Made by a program: the position numbers and the translations under genes. A stretch of DNA of 64,000 bases. It comes from Maribacter sp. GTDB taxonomy: Bacteria; Bacteroidota; Bacteroidia; Flavobacteriales; Flavobacteriaceae. Below are positions 1-9,010 of this stretch, one piece after another. The notes under the pieces are model-generated. The model was not told where the DNA came from, did not search any database, and was given only the letters and a program-made list of their open reading frames with translations. Location: assembly GCA_024643345.1 (NCBI GenBank), contig JAHENB010000001.1, positions 245,491-309,490 on the forward strand. The letters are read 5' to 3'. Every line of letters starts with the position of its first letter. Position 1 is the first letter of the stretch.

Positions 1-1
1 G

Positions 2-922
2 ATTCAGAAAGAAAAAATGGTGAATTCTGCCTTGGCTACTGCAGATTTTTTTGGACTCCAGCCTAATGATTCCGCTTTATTGTGCCTGCCGGCAGAATTT
101 GTGGCAGGAAAAATGATGTTGGTGAGGGCCTTGGTCATTGGTCTTCATCTAGACTGTATCGAACCCTCATCAAGTCCTTTAGCAGGGATTCGGAAAAAAT
201 ATGATTTTTGTGGCATGGTTCCTTTACAGGTGCAAAATTCATTGAACGATTTGGAATGGATCAAAATCATGATTATTGGCGGAGCACCTCTGCCTGCCCC
301 AGTGAAAGAACAACTTCTAGATAAAACCAGCCATGTTTATGAGACTTATGGGATGACAGAGACCCTTAGCCATGTGGCGGTAAAAAGAGTGAACCCTTTC
401 CCTGGAGCTATAGACCCCGTTGGTCCATACGAAGCGGGAGAAGAAACCAAAAGCGAAAAGGATTGCTTCCGCGCTTTGCGGAATATTAGCTTTTCAAAGG
501 ATCAACGAGGGTGCTTGATCATTACTGCCCCTGAAATTTGTGATGCCCCGGTAGTGACCAACGATCTGATAAATTTGATATCTGACACAGCGTTCGAATG
601 GTTGGGTAGAATTGACAATGTTATTAATTCAGGTGGTGTGAAATTGATTCCCGAGCAGATTGAAGTAAAGATAGCGCCTTATCTAAGCGGGCGCTTTCTA
701 GTGGCAGGATTGCCCGACAGACAATTGGGTCAAAAATTGATCCTTATCATAGAAGGTTGCGAAGAGGATAAAATATCGCTTCATAAGATCGCTAGTATAC
801 CAGGTATTGGTAAATATCAAATTCCAAAAGAAATACATTACCTAAAACATTTTGTGGAAACTAGAAATGGGAAAATACAAAGGAACACGACCATTCAGCA
901 AATTTTTTCGAAACCAGCCTGA
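2..922 (+). CDS. menE: O-succinylbenzoate-CoA ligase (MenE), N-terminus outside the window
   Basis: Adenylate-forming enzyme that would activate o-succinylbenzoate to its CoA thioester in menaquinone synthesis, in the cytoplasm. The reading frame is open to the left edge, and the first ATG at 17 lies inside the domain, so the true start is outside the window. Visible ANL-family motifs are YETYGMTET (the A5 motif) and WLGRIDNVINSGGVKL (hinge plus the start of the small C-terminal domain), followed by a C-terminal lysine region (TRNGKIQRN). About 307 residues are present; flavobacterial MenE proteins are short (roughly 350 aa). The MenE assignment over other acyl-CoA ligases rests on this short length and the flavobacterial context. 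Other men genes would be expected just upstream. Confidence 0.8.
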   Translation: MQKEKMVNSALATADFFGLQPNDSALLCLPAEFVAGKMMLVRALVIGLHLDCIEPSSSPLAGIRKKYDFCGMVPLQVQNSLNDLEWIKIMIIGGAPLPAPVKEQLLDKTSHVYETYGMTETLSHVAVKRVNPFPGAIDPVGPYEAGEETKSEKDCFRALRNISFSKDQRGCLIITAPEICDAPVVTNDLINLISDTAFEWLGRIDNVINSGGVKLIPEQIEVKIAPYLSGRFLVAGLPDRQLGQKLILIIEGCEEDKISLHKIASIPGIGKYQIPKEIHYLKHFVETRNGKIQRNTTIQQIFSKPA

Positions 923-976
923 TACGCATATTTTATTGTCGATATTATTATATATTTTGCGACCAAATCATAAAAA

Positions 977-2323
977 ATGAAAAACGTATACTTCCTGATT
1001 TTGTTTTGCACTTGTTCCACAATTTGGGCCCAGCAAATCATGCCTGAAAAGGATAGGGCAAAACTTGTGGACGAAATCTTGGCCGATCGATTTGACAATC
1101 TATTGCCATCATTGATGGATGCCGCTACAATTGACATGTGGATCGTTATTTCCAGAGAATATAACGAAGACCCCGTGCTCAAGACCATGTTGCCCTCCAC
1201 TTGGTTGAATGCGCGCAGAAGGACCATTCTTCTTTTTTATAGGGATAAAGCCAAAAACACCATTGAAAAATTGGCGGTCGCCCGTTATGATGTGGGCGAA
1301 AACATTAAGTCGGCCTGGGATAAGGATAAAGAACCGGATCAATGGAACAGATTGATGCAACTTATAGAAGAACGCAATCCCAAAAAAATAGGACTCAATT
1401 ATTCCAAGGACCATAATATAGCAGATGGTTTGGACAAGACCGATTATGATGAGTTCATGGAAAAACTGCCTAATAAATTCCATAACAAAGTGGTATCGGC
1501 AGAGCAATTGGCCGTGCGCTGGATCGAGACGCGCACCCCTCGTGAAATGGTGATATACGACCAACTAGTCGACATCACGCACGACATAGTCGCTGAGGCA
1601 TTTTCCGAAAAAGTCATTACCCCAGGGGTGACCACCACCACAGATATAGAGTGGTGGATGCGCCAAAAGGTAACAGATTTAGGACTGGAGACCTGGTTCC
1701 ATCCCACAGTAGATGTGCAACGCAGCAGCGAAACACTGGTAAGCCATCTGTATTCCTTTTCCGGGAGGCCCGATGACATGACCATTTTGCCGGGTGATTT
1801 ATTGCACTGTGATTTTGGAATCACGTACCTGAGACTCAATACCGACTGTCAAGAATTGGCCTATGTACTGCATCCGGAGGAAACCGAAGCCCCGAAATTT
1901 CTCCGAGACGGACTCAAAGACGGGAATCGCTTGCAGGATTTTTTGACAAGGAATATGATCGCCGGAAGAACAGGAAACGAAATCTTGGCGAAATCATTAC
2001 AAGAAGCAAAGGCAGCTGGTTTACGTCCCTCAATCTATACACACCCATTAGGTTACTATGGCCACTCGGCGGGCACTACCATAGGGATGTGGGATTCCCA
2101 GGAAGGGGTGATGAAAGACGATGGGGAGCGATATCCGTTAAACCCGAACACCGTATATGCGATAGAACTGAACACGACAATAACCATTCCTGAATGGAAA
2201 AGGGATATCAGGATCATGCTCGAAGAACCTGGTTTCTTTGGTAAAGATGGGTTTCGATATGTAAACGGTCGTCAATCCGAGCTACTTTTAATTCCAAGAA
2301 TCAAAGTCCATCAAGGCAATTAG
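977..2323 (+). CDS. Secreted M24-family metallopeptidase (Xaa-Pro aminopeptidase-like)
   Basis: Has a signal peptide of about 18 residues ending in WAQQ, then a creatinase-like N-terminal domain and a pita-bread M24 domain. Candidate metal ligands in the usual D-D-H-E-E order are the Asp in LLHCDFGI (about 278), the Asp in LNTDCQ (about 289), the His in YTHPLGYYGHSAG (about 355), the Glu in YAIELNT (about 397) and the Glu pair in RIMLEEPG (about 416). The family removes N-terminal residues ahead of proline, but M24 folds also include creatinases, so the exact substrate is uncertain. Export suggests a periplasmic role in peptide scavenging. It follows menE by 54 nt and precedes the plug-domain gene by 41 nt, all on one strand. 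Confidence 0.85.
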   Translation: MKNVYFLILFCTCSTIWAQQIMPEKDRAKLVDEILADRFDNLLPSLMDAATIDMWIVISREYNEDPVLKTMLPSTWLNARRRTILLFYRDKAKNTIEKLAVARYDVGENIKSAWDKDKEPDQWNRLMQLIEERNPKKIGLNYSKDHNIADGLDKTDYDEFMEKLPNKFHNKVVSAEQLAVRWIETRTPREMVIYDQLVDITHDIVAEAFSEKVITPGVTTTTDIEWWMRQKVTDLGLETWFHPTVDVQRSSETLVSHLYSFSGRPDDMTILPGDLLHCDFGITYLRLNTDCQELAYVLHPEETEAPKFLRDGLKDGNRLQDFLTRNMIAGRTGNEILAKSLQEAKAAGLRPSIYTHPLGYYGHSAGTTIGMWDSQEGVMKDDGERYPLNPNTVYAIELNTTITIPEWKRDIRIMLEEPGFFGKDGFRYVNGRQSELLLIPRIKVHQGN

Positions 2324-2364
2324 TACGGTACAGTTTTTGTGGCTAAACGAATAAAAACTGCTTT

Positions 2365-4119
2365 ATGAAAACAAGATTTTACTTGCCATTTTTAGTGGCA
2401 TTGCTGATGTTTTATTCCGGCATTTCACAGGAAACACAGAAAGTTATCTCCGGAATGGTGACCGATGGTCAAAACCCCATTAAAAATGTTCAGATAACAA
2501 TTAAAGATGCCGAAACCTCTGTTTTTACGGATACCAATGGAAAATATATAATAGAGGCCTCGGTTGAAGATGTTTTGGTGTTTTCCTATACCGGGCTTCG
2601 TACTTTGGAAATTTTGGTGGAAGATGTGACCAGGATCGTAAACTTAAGTATGTTCCCCCAGATTGAGGAACTGAATGAAGTAGTGGTCACAAAAAGCAAA
2701 AGGCGTTCACAACAAGAGCTGGAAGTAGAATATAATTCAAATCCTTATTTGATTCGGTCGGCCTACGGCATCATCGATCCGGAAACTTCAGCCTTTCAAA
2801 TTCGGGTACTCCCAGAGAACAGTATCAGCACCGTTGGATTATGTATTTTGGATGTTGTCAGGGCGGACTTCCCTGGTGTGGCCGTATTCGGGGATTGCAT
2901 CAATGGCGGCTCTATTTTTGTCAGGGGTGTAAGTTCTATCTCCTATGTTCAGCCTGCAATTTATGATGTGGATGGTCAGATATTTACGAATACCCCGATA
3001 TGGTTGTCCCCTGGCAATATGGAAAGGATTGCCGTAATGTCGGGATTGGCGGCAAGGAATTTATACGGTTCCATCGCTTCGGGCGGGGTAGTGGTGATCA
3101 ATACCAATGTGGGCAATGGCTATGAGAAATCAAATGAATTAAGGGATAAAGCCAAGTTAAGGGACAATATCTTCAAAGGTCCCGCACTTACCCAAAAGGA
3201 ATTGATGGCCGACATGCCGACCTATTACCAAAAGTTTTATGCAAGCGCTTCCTTTGAAGAGGCCGAACAGGTGTTTGAATTCTATCGGCCCCAATACAAT
3301 GGCAATTATATTTTCTATTTGGATGCTTACGACTATTTTGCATCCCAATGGAGGAATGTCGATTTCTCCAATTCGCTTATTGAAGCAAACTTTGGTTCTT
3401 TTGAAGAAAATCCGATTGCCATGAAGGCATTGGCCTTTTATTATGAAGCCTATGGCCAAACAAAGAAGGCCGTTGATATCTACAAAAAGGTATTTTCATT
3501 GAGGCCATCCTATGCACAGTCCTATTTAGATTTAGCAAAAAGTTATCGGGACGTAGATGAACTTCAAAAGGCAACTGCTCTTTATATGAGATACGGTCAT
3601 CTGGTCGAGGAAGGAATTTTGGGCAAGGCAGAGGACGAATTTTCCTTGCTTTATGAAAGGGAGCTGAACAATCTGGTTACCTTACAGGGTAAAAGCATCC
3701 TTCCGGAATCCCAACCTAAAAACTATGTCATGGAGGACGATTTTGAGGGCACTAGGCTGGTCTTTGAATGGAGTGACAGTGAAGCAGAATTCGATCTACA
3801 ATTTGTAAACCCAGAAAAACATTATTTTCTTTGGGAACATAGTTTGTACGCAAATGAGACATTGATCAAGGACGAAAAATCAAAAGGATATTCAACAAAG
3901 GAATATTTGATCGATGAGTCTTTAAAAGGGAATTGGCAGATCAACGTCAAGTATTTGGGGAATAAAAGTCTTACCCCCACCTTTCTCAAGGCTACCATTC
4001 ACTATAATTATGGAAAGGCATCACAAAGGAAGGAAGTAAAGGTTTTCAAATTACAGACCAAGGGCGTGAACCAAAATTTGTTTTCATTGAATATTAGCAA
4101 CACCAATCTCGGATATTAA
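2365..4119 (+). CDS. Secreted carboxypeptidase-like / TonB-plug / TPR / DUF2135-like protein, copy 1
   Basis: Signal peptide (1-21), then a CarboxypepD_reg-like beta-sandwich (about 27-95, ending in the usual EELNEVVV linker), a SusC-type plug domain (about 140-250, with IFVRGVSS, IYDVDGQ and ASGGVVVINT), a linker, TPR-like helices (about 335-430, FYYEAYGQTKKAVDIYKKV) and a C-terminal beta domain (about 460-570) resembling DUF2135 (WSDSEAEFDLQFVNPE, SKGYSTKEYL). A SusC-like transporter of about 1000 residues would continue into a 22-strand barrel; here the plug leads into TPRs at 584 aa. The protein therefore cannot form a normal TonB-dependent pore. It may be periplasmic or bound to an outer-membrane partner. 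The next gene is a full-length paralogue. The function is unknown. Confidence 0.75.
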   Translation: MKTRFYLPFLVALLMFYSGISQETQKVISGMVTDGQNPIKNVQITIKDAETSVFTDTNGKYIIEASVEDVLVFSYTGLRTLEILVEDVTRIVNLSMFPQIEELNEVVVTKSKRRSQQELEVEYNSNPYLIRSAYGIIDPETSAFQIRVLPENSISTVGLCILDVVRADFPGVAVFGDCINGGSIFVRGVSSISYVQPAIYDVDGQIFTNTPIWLSPGNMERIAVMSGLAARNLYGSIASGGVVVINTNVGNGYEKSNELRDKAKLRDNIFKGPALTQKELMADMPTYYQKFYASASFEEAEQVFEFYRPQYNGNYIFYLDAYDYFASQWRNVDFSNSLIEANFGSFEENPIAMKALAFYYEAYGQTKKAVDIYKKVFSLRPSYAQSYLDLAKSYRDVDELQKATALYMRYGHLVEEGILGKAEDEFSLLYERELNNLVTLQGKSILPESQPKNYVMEDDFEGTRLVFEWSDSEAEFDLQFVNPEKHYFLWEHSLYANETLIKDEKSKGYSTKEYLIDESLKGNWQINVKYLGNKSLTPTFLKATIHYNYGKASQRKEVKVFKLQTKGVNQNLFSLNISNTNLGY

Positions 4120-4215
4120 TTTCGTGCACATGCTAATTTCGACTTTCTTTGATTTTGCCGACAATATCCTGAAGTTTATATTTACGCAGTTCCTTCCCCC
4201 CAAATTATAAATAGC

Positions 4216-5964
4216 ATGTTCAGATATGTATTTCTTATTCTCTCAATTACCCTTGTCTGTAGTATAAATGCACAAACCACTAAAAATACAATTAGTGGCT
4301 TGGTAACGGATTATGGGCAGCCAAAGGCCAATGTAAACATTTCCATCAAAGGCACGATGGAAGGTATCCAAACCGATGCTCAGGGCAAATACAGTATCAA
4401 TGCAAATCCGGGAGATGTTTTGGTTTTCAGTTATGTTGGGATGAAGACGATAGAGATTATCGTTGAAGATGTTACCTCAACCCTGAATATTGCCATGGTT
4501 CCAAAAATTGAGGAGTTGGACGAGGTAGTCGTACAGCAAAAAAAGCGGGAGAACCAAGAACAATTGGTATTGGACTATGGTAGCAACAAGAACATTATTC
4601 GAACCGCTTATGGGTATCTGGATACTGAAAATGCTGGGTACGCCGTGAATGTAATCGATGGATCCGAACTAAATCCTGCCGCTATTGATATCATATCGGC
4701 CTTACAAGCAAAACTCCCCGGTACACGGGTAGTGGACTTTGGCAGTGGTTCACAAACCGGTGGCGGCGCCACTGGAAAAGGTATCCTTATCAGGGGAGGG
4801 GGATCGGTCAACAATCCCAAACCGGCTATTTTTGAGGTAGATGGGACTATTTTCACTTCGGCACCCGATTTTTTGATTATCGATAATATCGACAGGGTGG
4901 CGGTACTCCCAGGTCTGGCAGCGGTGGTGCGATATGGAAATATTGCGGCGGGAGGCGTCATCATCATCAATACCAAAGGGAATAATATCATACGTGAACC
5001 GGGAACCAATAAGGCCTATGATCAGGCAAAGTTGCGCAACAACGTTTTTGATGAACGGTCGGTTCAATCATATGTGGAAAGAGAACCGCCTAAATATATT
5101 AGGGATATGGAAGCGGCCAAGACCTTAACAAAGGCAGAGGCCATCTACGGGAATCAAAAAAAATTGTATGGAAGTTCACCTTATTTTTATCTCGAGTCTG
5201 CGGATTACTTTAAGGAAAAGTGGAATTCGGCAGGAAAAGATAGGGCCATATTGAAAGAAATGAACGTTAAATATGCAGATAATCCGGTTGCTTTGAAGGC
5301 ATTGGCCTATACTTTGGAAGAAACCGATCAATTGCAAGAAGCCTTGGCTGTGTACATAGATATTTTTAAAATGCGGCCCAGATACGCCCAATCGTATCGA
5401 GATCTGGCGAACATGTATACCCTTACCGAAAATTATACCAAGGCCTTGGGATTGTATGCCAGGTACCAAACCTCTAGGAGATTGGATACCGTGACGGGTT
5501 TTTTACAGGGCATTGATGCGATCATCAGAACCGAATCGGACAATTTGATGGCAGTGAAGGCCACGACATTGGGCGGTGCAGAGGTGCAGGCCAAGACCGG
5601 CGACTATGCCGGGATTCGGATCTTGATCGAATGGAACAACAGTGAAGCGGAGTTCGATTTGCAGTTCGTGAACCCAGAGCACCAGTATTCGATATGGAGC
5701 CATACTTTGGAGAGCAATGAAGCACTGATTATGGACGAGAAAACCAAGGGTTATTCCAGTGAGCAGTTTTTGATCGACCGAAGCCTTCCGGGCAGGTGGC
5801 GCATCAATCTCAAGTATTATGGAAATAAGAGCTATGAACCTACCTCTTTTAAGGCAACGGTTTATTATGATTATGGTACGCCTGCACAACGAAGGGTGAT
5901 CAAGGTTTTCGATTTTTCAGAGTTGAATGTAAATCGAGAACTTTTTTCAATAGTGAATCCATGA
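4216..5964 (+). CDS. Secreted carboxypeptidase-like / TonB-plug / TPR / DUF2135-like protein, copy 2
   Basis: Tandem paralogue of the preceding gene with the same domain order and almost the same length (582 aa). It has a signal peptide (1-20), a carboxypeptidase-like domain ending in EELDEVVV, a plug domain with ILIRGGGS, IFEVDGT and AAGGVIIINTKG, TPR-like helices (ALAYTLEETDQLQEAL), and a DUF2135-like end (WNNSEAEFDLQFVNPE, TKGYSSEQFL). The plug is closer to the SusC consensus than in copy 1, including an LQAKLPGTRVV segment that matches the canonical LQGKVPGV. It starts 96 nt after copy 1 ends and converges on the carboxylase gene. Retention of both copies without frameshifts suggests both are expressed and used. 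Confidence 0.75.
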   Translation: MFRYVFLILSITLVCSINAQTTKNTISGLVTDYGQPKANVNISIKGTMEGIQTDAQGKYSINANPGDVLVFSYVGMKTIEIIVEDVTSTLNIAMVPKIEELDEVVVQQKKRENQEQLVLDYGSNKNIIRTAYGYLDTENAGYAVNVIDGSELNPAAIDIISALQAKLPGTRVVDFGSGSQTGGGATGKGILIRGGGSVNNPKPAIFEVDGTIFTSAPDFLIIDNIDRVAVLPGLAAVVRYGNIAAGGVIIINTKGNNIIREPGTNKAYDQAKLRNNVFDERSVQSYVEREPPKYIRDMEAAKTLTKAEAIYGNQKKLYGSSPYFYLESADYFKEKWNSAGKDRAILKEMNVKYADNPVALKALAYTLEETDQLQEALAVYIDIFKMRPRYAQSYRDLANMYTLTENYTKALGLYARYQTSRRLDTVTGFLQGIDAIIRTESDNLMAVKATTLGGAEVQAKTGDYAGIRILIEWNNSEAEFDLQFVNPEHQYSIWSHTLESNEALIMDEKTKGYSSEQFLIDRSLPGRWRINLKYYGNKSYEPTSFKATVYYDYGTPAQRRVIKVFDFSELNVNRELFSIVNP

Positions 5965-5983
5965 GCGGTTTAGGAATTCTTGC

Positions 5984-7612
5984 CTAAACTTGTAACACCC
6001 CCATATTAAAAGGTTTTTCAATCGGAGCATGATTGGCGGCTTCAATTCCCATAGATATCCATGTACGGGTTTCCATTGGGTCGATCACGCCATCCGTCCA
6101 TAACCTAGCGGCTGCATAATAGGGTGAGATTTGTTGGTCGTAACGTTTTTTGATCTTATCGAACAGTGCTTTTTCATTGGTATCGGTAAGGGTCGCCCCT
6201 TTCTTTTTTAAGGAAGCTTTCTCGATTTGCAGCAAAACCTTGGCCGCCGAGTTACCGCTCATTACCGCCAGTTCGGCGCTGGGCCATGACACGATCAACC
6301 TAGGGTCATAGGCTTTTCCACACATGGCATAATTGCCGGCCCCATAGCTGTTTCCAATAATAATGGTAAATTTGGGAACCACTGAATTGCTGACCGCATT
6401 GACCATCTTCGCACCGTCTTTAATGATGCCACCATGTTCACTTTTACTGCCCACCATAAAGCCGGTTACATCTTGCAGAAATACCAAAGGAATCTTTTTT
6501 TGATTGCAGTTGGCAATAAATCGAGTCGCTTTATCAGCTGAATCTGAGTAGATTACTCCCCCGAACTGCATTTCGCCTTTTGCGGTCTTTACCACTTTTC
6601 GCTGGTTGGCAACGATACCCACGGCCCAACCATCGATCCTCGCATAACCGGTAAGAATGGTTTTGCCAAAACCTTCCTTATATTGCTCAAATTCTGAATT
6701 ATCGACCAGCCGACCGATAATTTCCAGCATATCATATTGGTCGGTACGTGATGCCGGCAGAAGACCGAAAATGGCCTCTGGATCTTGCTTGGGCTTTTCG
6801 GCTGCTATCCTATTGTAGCCTGCCTTGTCAAAATCACCTATTTTGTCAACAATGTTTTTGATCTTGTCCAACGCATCCTTGTCGTCTTTTGCCTTATAAT
6901 CGGTGACACCACTGATTTCGCAATGGGTCGTGGCCCCGCCCAAGGTTTCATTGTCGACCTGCTCACCGATGGCCGCTTTCACAAGATAACTTCCGGCAAG
7001 GAAAATACTGCCCGTCTTGTCGACGATCAAAGCTTCATCGCTCATAATGGGCAAATAGGCCCCACCTGCAACACAACTGCCCATTACTGCGGCAATTTGG
7101 GTAATGCCCCTACTGCTCATAAGGGCGTTGTTCCTAAAAATACGACCAAAATGCTCCTTGTCGGGGAATATTTCATCTTGCATGGGAAGGTATACACCAG
7201 CGCTATCGACCAGATAAATAATGGGCAAACAGTTTTCCATGGCAATTTCTTGAGCCCTGAGATTTTTCTTCGCAGTAATAGGGAACCAGGCTCCGGCCTT
7301 TACTGTGGCATCGTTTGCCACTACGATACACTGTTTGCCTTTGACATATCCAATTTTTACGATCACGCCACCCGAGGGACAGCCCCCATGTGCCTCGTAC
7401 ATGCCGTCCCCGGCAAAGGCCCCTATTTCAATGGCATCCCTTTCATGGTCCAGTAGGTAATCGATGCGCTCCCTGGCCGTCATCTTTCCTTCGGCCCGTT
7501 GTTTTTCCAAACGCAATTTTCCACCCCCCAGTTTTACCTTTGCAAATCGCTTTCGAAGGTCGGAAAGTTGCATTTTATTTTGGTCTTCATTTTTATTGAA
7601 GTTGATATCCAT
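5984..7612 (-). CDS. Acyl-CoA carboxylase carboxyltransferase (beta) subunit, methylcrotonyl-CoA carboxylase type
   Basis: Carboxyltransferase subunit of a biotin-dependent acyl-CoA carboxylase, transferring CO2 from carboxybiotin to an acyl-CoA in the cytoplasm. It has the two crotonase-like halves of the family; visible motifs include GKMTARERIDYLLD, GGAYLPIMSDEA, GNSYGAGNYAMCGKAY and the end AARLWTDGVIDPMETR, which is typical of MCC-beta rather than PccB. Substrate may be methylcrotonyl-CoA (leucine breakdown) or a related branched acyl-CoA. I chose the ATG at 7612 because family members commonly begin MDINFNKNED; an upstream in-frame ATG at 7639 adds nine residues. The biotin carboxylase subunit is not adjacent. 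Confidence 0.85.
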   Translation of the reverse strand: MDINFNKNEDQNKMQLSDLRKRFAKVKLGGGKLRLEKQRAEGKMTARERIDYLLDHERDAIEIGAFAGDGMYEAHGGCPSGGVIVKIGYVKGKQCIVVANDATVKAGAWFPITAKKNLRAQEIAMENCLPIIYLVDSAGVYLPMQDEIFPDKEHFGRIFRNNALMSSRGITQIAAVMGSCVAGGAYLPIMSDEALIVDKTGSIFLAGSYLVKAAIGEQVDNETLGGATTHCEISGVTDYKAKDDKDALDKIKNIVDKIGDFDKAGYNRIAAEKPKQDPEAIFGLLPASRTDQYDMLEIIGRLVDNSEFEQYKEGFGKTILTGYARIDGWAVGIVANQRKVVKTAKGEMQFGGVIYSDSADKATRFIANCNQKKIPLVFLQDVTGFMVGSKSEHGGIIKDGAKMVNAVSNSVVPKFTIIIGNSYGAGNYAMCGKAYDPRLIVSWPSAELAVMSGNSAAKVLLQIEKASLKKKGATLTDTNEKALFDKIKKRYDQQISPYYAAARLWTDGVIDPMETRTWISMGIEAANHAPIEKPFNMGVLQV

Positions 7613-7687
7613 CTTGGCCTTGGTTTCAGTATTGTGCATAAAGATAAGCAGTAAAATTGATTACATTTGGGAAATTTGTAGCTTGGG

Positions 7688-8671
7688 ATGAAGGAAATAA
7701 TACGATGGGGCATTCTCGGTCCCGGTAAAATTGCACATAGTTTCGTTAAAGATTTGAAGTTGGTCAATGGTGGTAAGTTGGTGGCGGTCGCTTCAAGAAA
7801 CCTTGATCGCGCCAAGGAATTTGCCACGCTATATGGAGCGGAACATGCCTATGGCAGTTATGGAGAAATGCTGGAATCGAAACATGTAGACGTGATATAC
7901 ATCGCTACGCCGCATACAGGTCATTTTGAATGGGCCATCAAGGCGATGGAGCATGGCAAGCACGTGCTCTGCGAAAAACCCCTGGGCATTAATATGTTCC
8001 AGGTGGAAAAAATCATCGATGCGGCCCAAAAGAACCGGGTTTTTCTCATGGAAGCCATGTGGAGCCGATTTAATCCGGCAATATTAAAAACAAAGGAACT
8101 GATCCAAAGCGGAAAAATAGGGGAGATAGGTTATGTACATGCCGATTTTGCTTTTTATGCACTCGACCGGGATGAGAAAGGCAGGTTGCTGAATCCCGAC
8201 TTGGCGGGTGGTTCGGTCTTGGATATCGGAATTTATCCCATTTTTTTGGCCTATCTCATTTTAGGCATGCCCGAAGAAATTTATGCTGTTTCCAATTTCC
8301 ATAAGACAGGGGCCGAGGTACAGACTTCGATGATATTCAATTATCCCAAGGCACAGGCCATTCTTTATAGTGGGCTCACCAGCAATTCAGGGATGAAAGC
8401 CGAAATTTCCGGTAGTAAAGGCTCTATTTTTATAGATCCCAGATGGCATGAAGCCCATGGCTTGACCTTGACTATTGAGGACAATGAGGAAAGATATGAA
8501 CTTCCTCCCATCGGTAAGGGATACGCCCATGAAATTGCGGAAGTACATGAATGCCTTCAAAGCGGAAAACTGCAAAGTGCGCTTTGGGGCCATCAACAGA
8601 GCATCGATCTGATGCAGCTGATGGATACGGTGCGGCAGCGGGCCGGAATCGTTTTCCCATTTGAAACATAA
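7688..8671 (+). CDS. Gfo/Idh/MocA-family NAD(P)-dependent oxidoreductase
   Basis: N-terminal Rossmann domain (WGILGPGKIAHSFVKDL, a GxGxxA-type loop), the EKPLGINMFQVEKI segment carrying the family's catalytic-region Lys (EKP), and a C-terminal alpha/beta domain. Its 327 residues are normal for the family. Members oxidise or reduce sugar hydroxyls, inositols or dihydrodiols using NAD(P). The sequence resembles the trans-1,2-dihydrobenzenediol dehydrogenase-like branch (MEAMWSRFNPA), but the substrate cannot be read from sequence. It is divergent from the carboxylase gene with about 75 nt between starts, so the two may share a control region. Confidence 0.85.
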   Translation: MKEIIRWGILGPGKIAHSFVKDLKLVNGGKLVAVASRNLDRAKEFATLYGAEHAYGSYGEMLESKHVDVIYIATPHTGHFEWAIKAMEHGKHVLCEKPLGINMFQVEKIIDAAQKNRVFLMEAMWSRFNPAILKTKELIQSGKIGEIGYVHADFAFYALDRDEKGRLLNPDLAGGSVLDIGIYPIFLAYLILGMPEEIYAVSNFHKTGAEVQTSMIFNYPKAQAILYSGLTSNSGMKAEISGSKGSIFIDPRWHEAHGLTLTIEDNEERYELPPIGKGYAHEIAEVHECLQSGKLQSALWGHQQSIDLMQLMDTVRQRAGIVFPFET

Positions 8672-8752
8672 AGTTTTGGCATGAAGCCGACATTTATTGG
8701 AAAATTTCCGATATTTGGAAATACGACCAGCCACTAATAAATCAATATAAAA

Positions 8753-8935
8753 ATGGGAATGAACAAAAATACAGTACTCGCTTGGGCCACCTTTATCATG
8801 ATTGTCGTGGGCTGTGGATTAATTGCACTTGGAGCCTTTCGATATGACGATGTTGCAGGTTGGGGCTTTGCTGCAGTGGGTATTGGTTTTTTCGCGATAT
8901 CCTGGGTATTCAATGCCCTGAAGGGTAGGGTATAG
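8753..8935 (+). CDS. Small two-helix membrane protein (CAL67264-like)
   Basis: Sixty residues with two hydrophobic helices (about 8-28 and 36-53) separated by a short polar turn with FRYDD, and a basic end (ALKGRV). From memory it matches a conserved flavobacterial small-membrane-protein family called CAL67264; I did not verify this by search. No catalytic residues are evident. It sits alone 81 nt after the Gfo/Idh/MocA gene and 75 nt before ettA, on the same strand. Function unknown. Confidence 0.75.
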   Translation: MGMNKNTVLAWATFIMIVVGCGLIALGAFRYDDVAGWGFAAVGIGFFAISWVFNALKGRV

Positions 8936-9010
8936 CCGATTTTCGCCAGATATCTTCCATTATTTAGCATACCGATAGGCCTTTATCAATCGAAACCTAC
9001 AATTTATTTT

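Noticed and set aside
5968..5989. GTTTAGG/CCTAAAC hairpin between plug copy 2 and the carboxylase gene
   Set aside because: No T-tract on either side and it overlaps the carboxylase stop, so I do not call it a terminator.
6785..7456. 223-codon frame opposite the acyl-CoA carboxylase gene
   Set aside because: Long shadow frame of a well-supported gene on the other strand; no independent motif.
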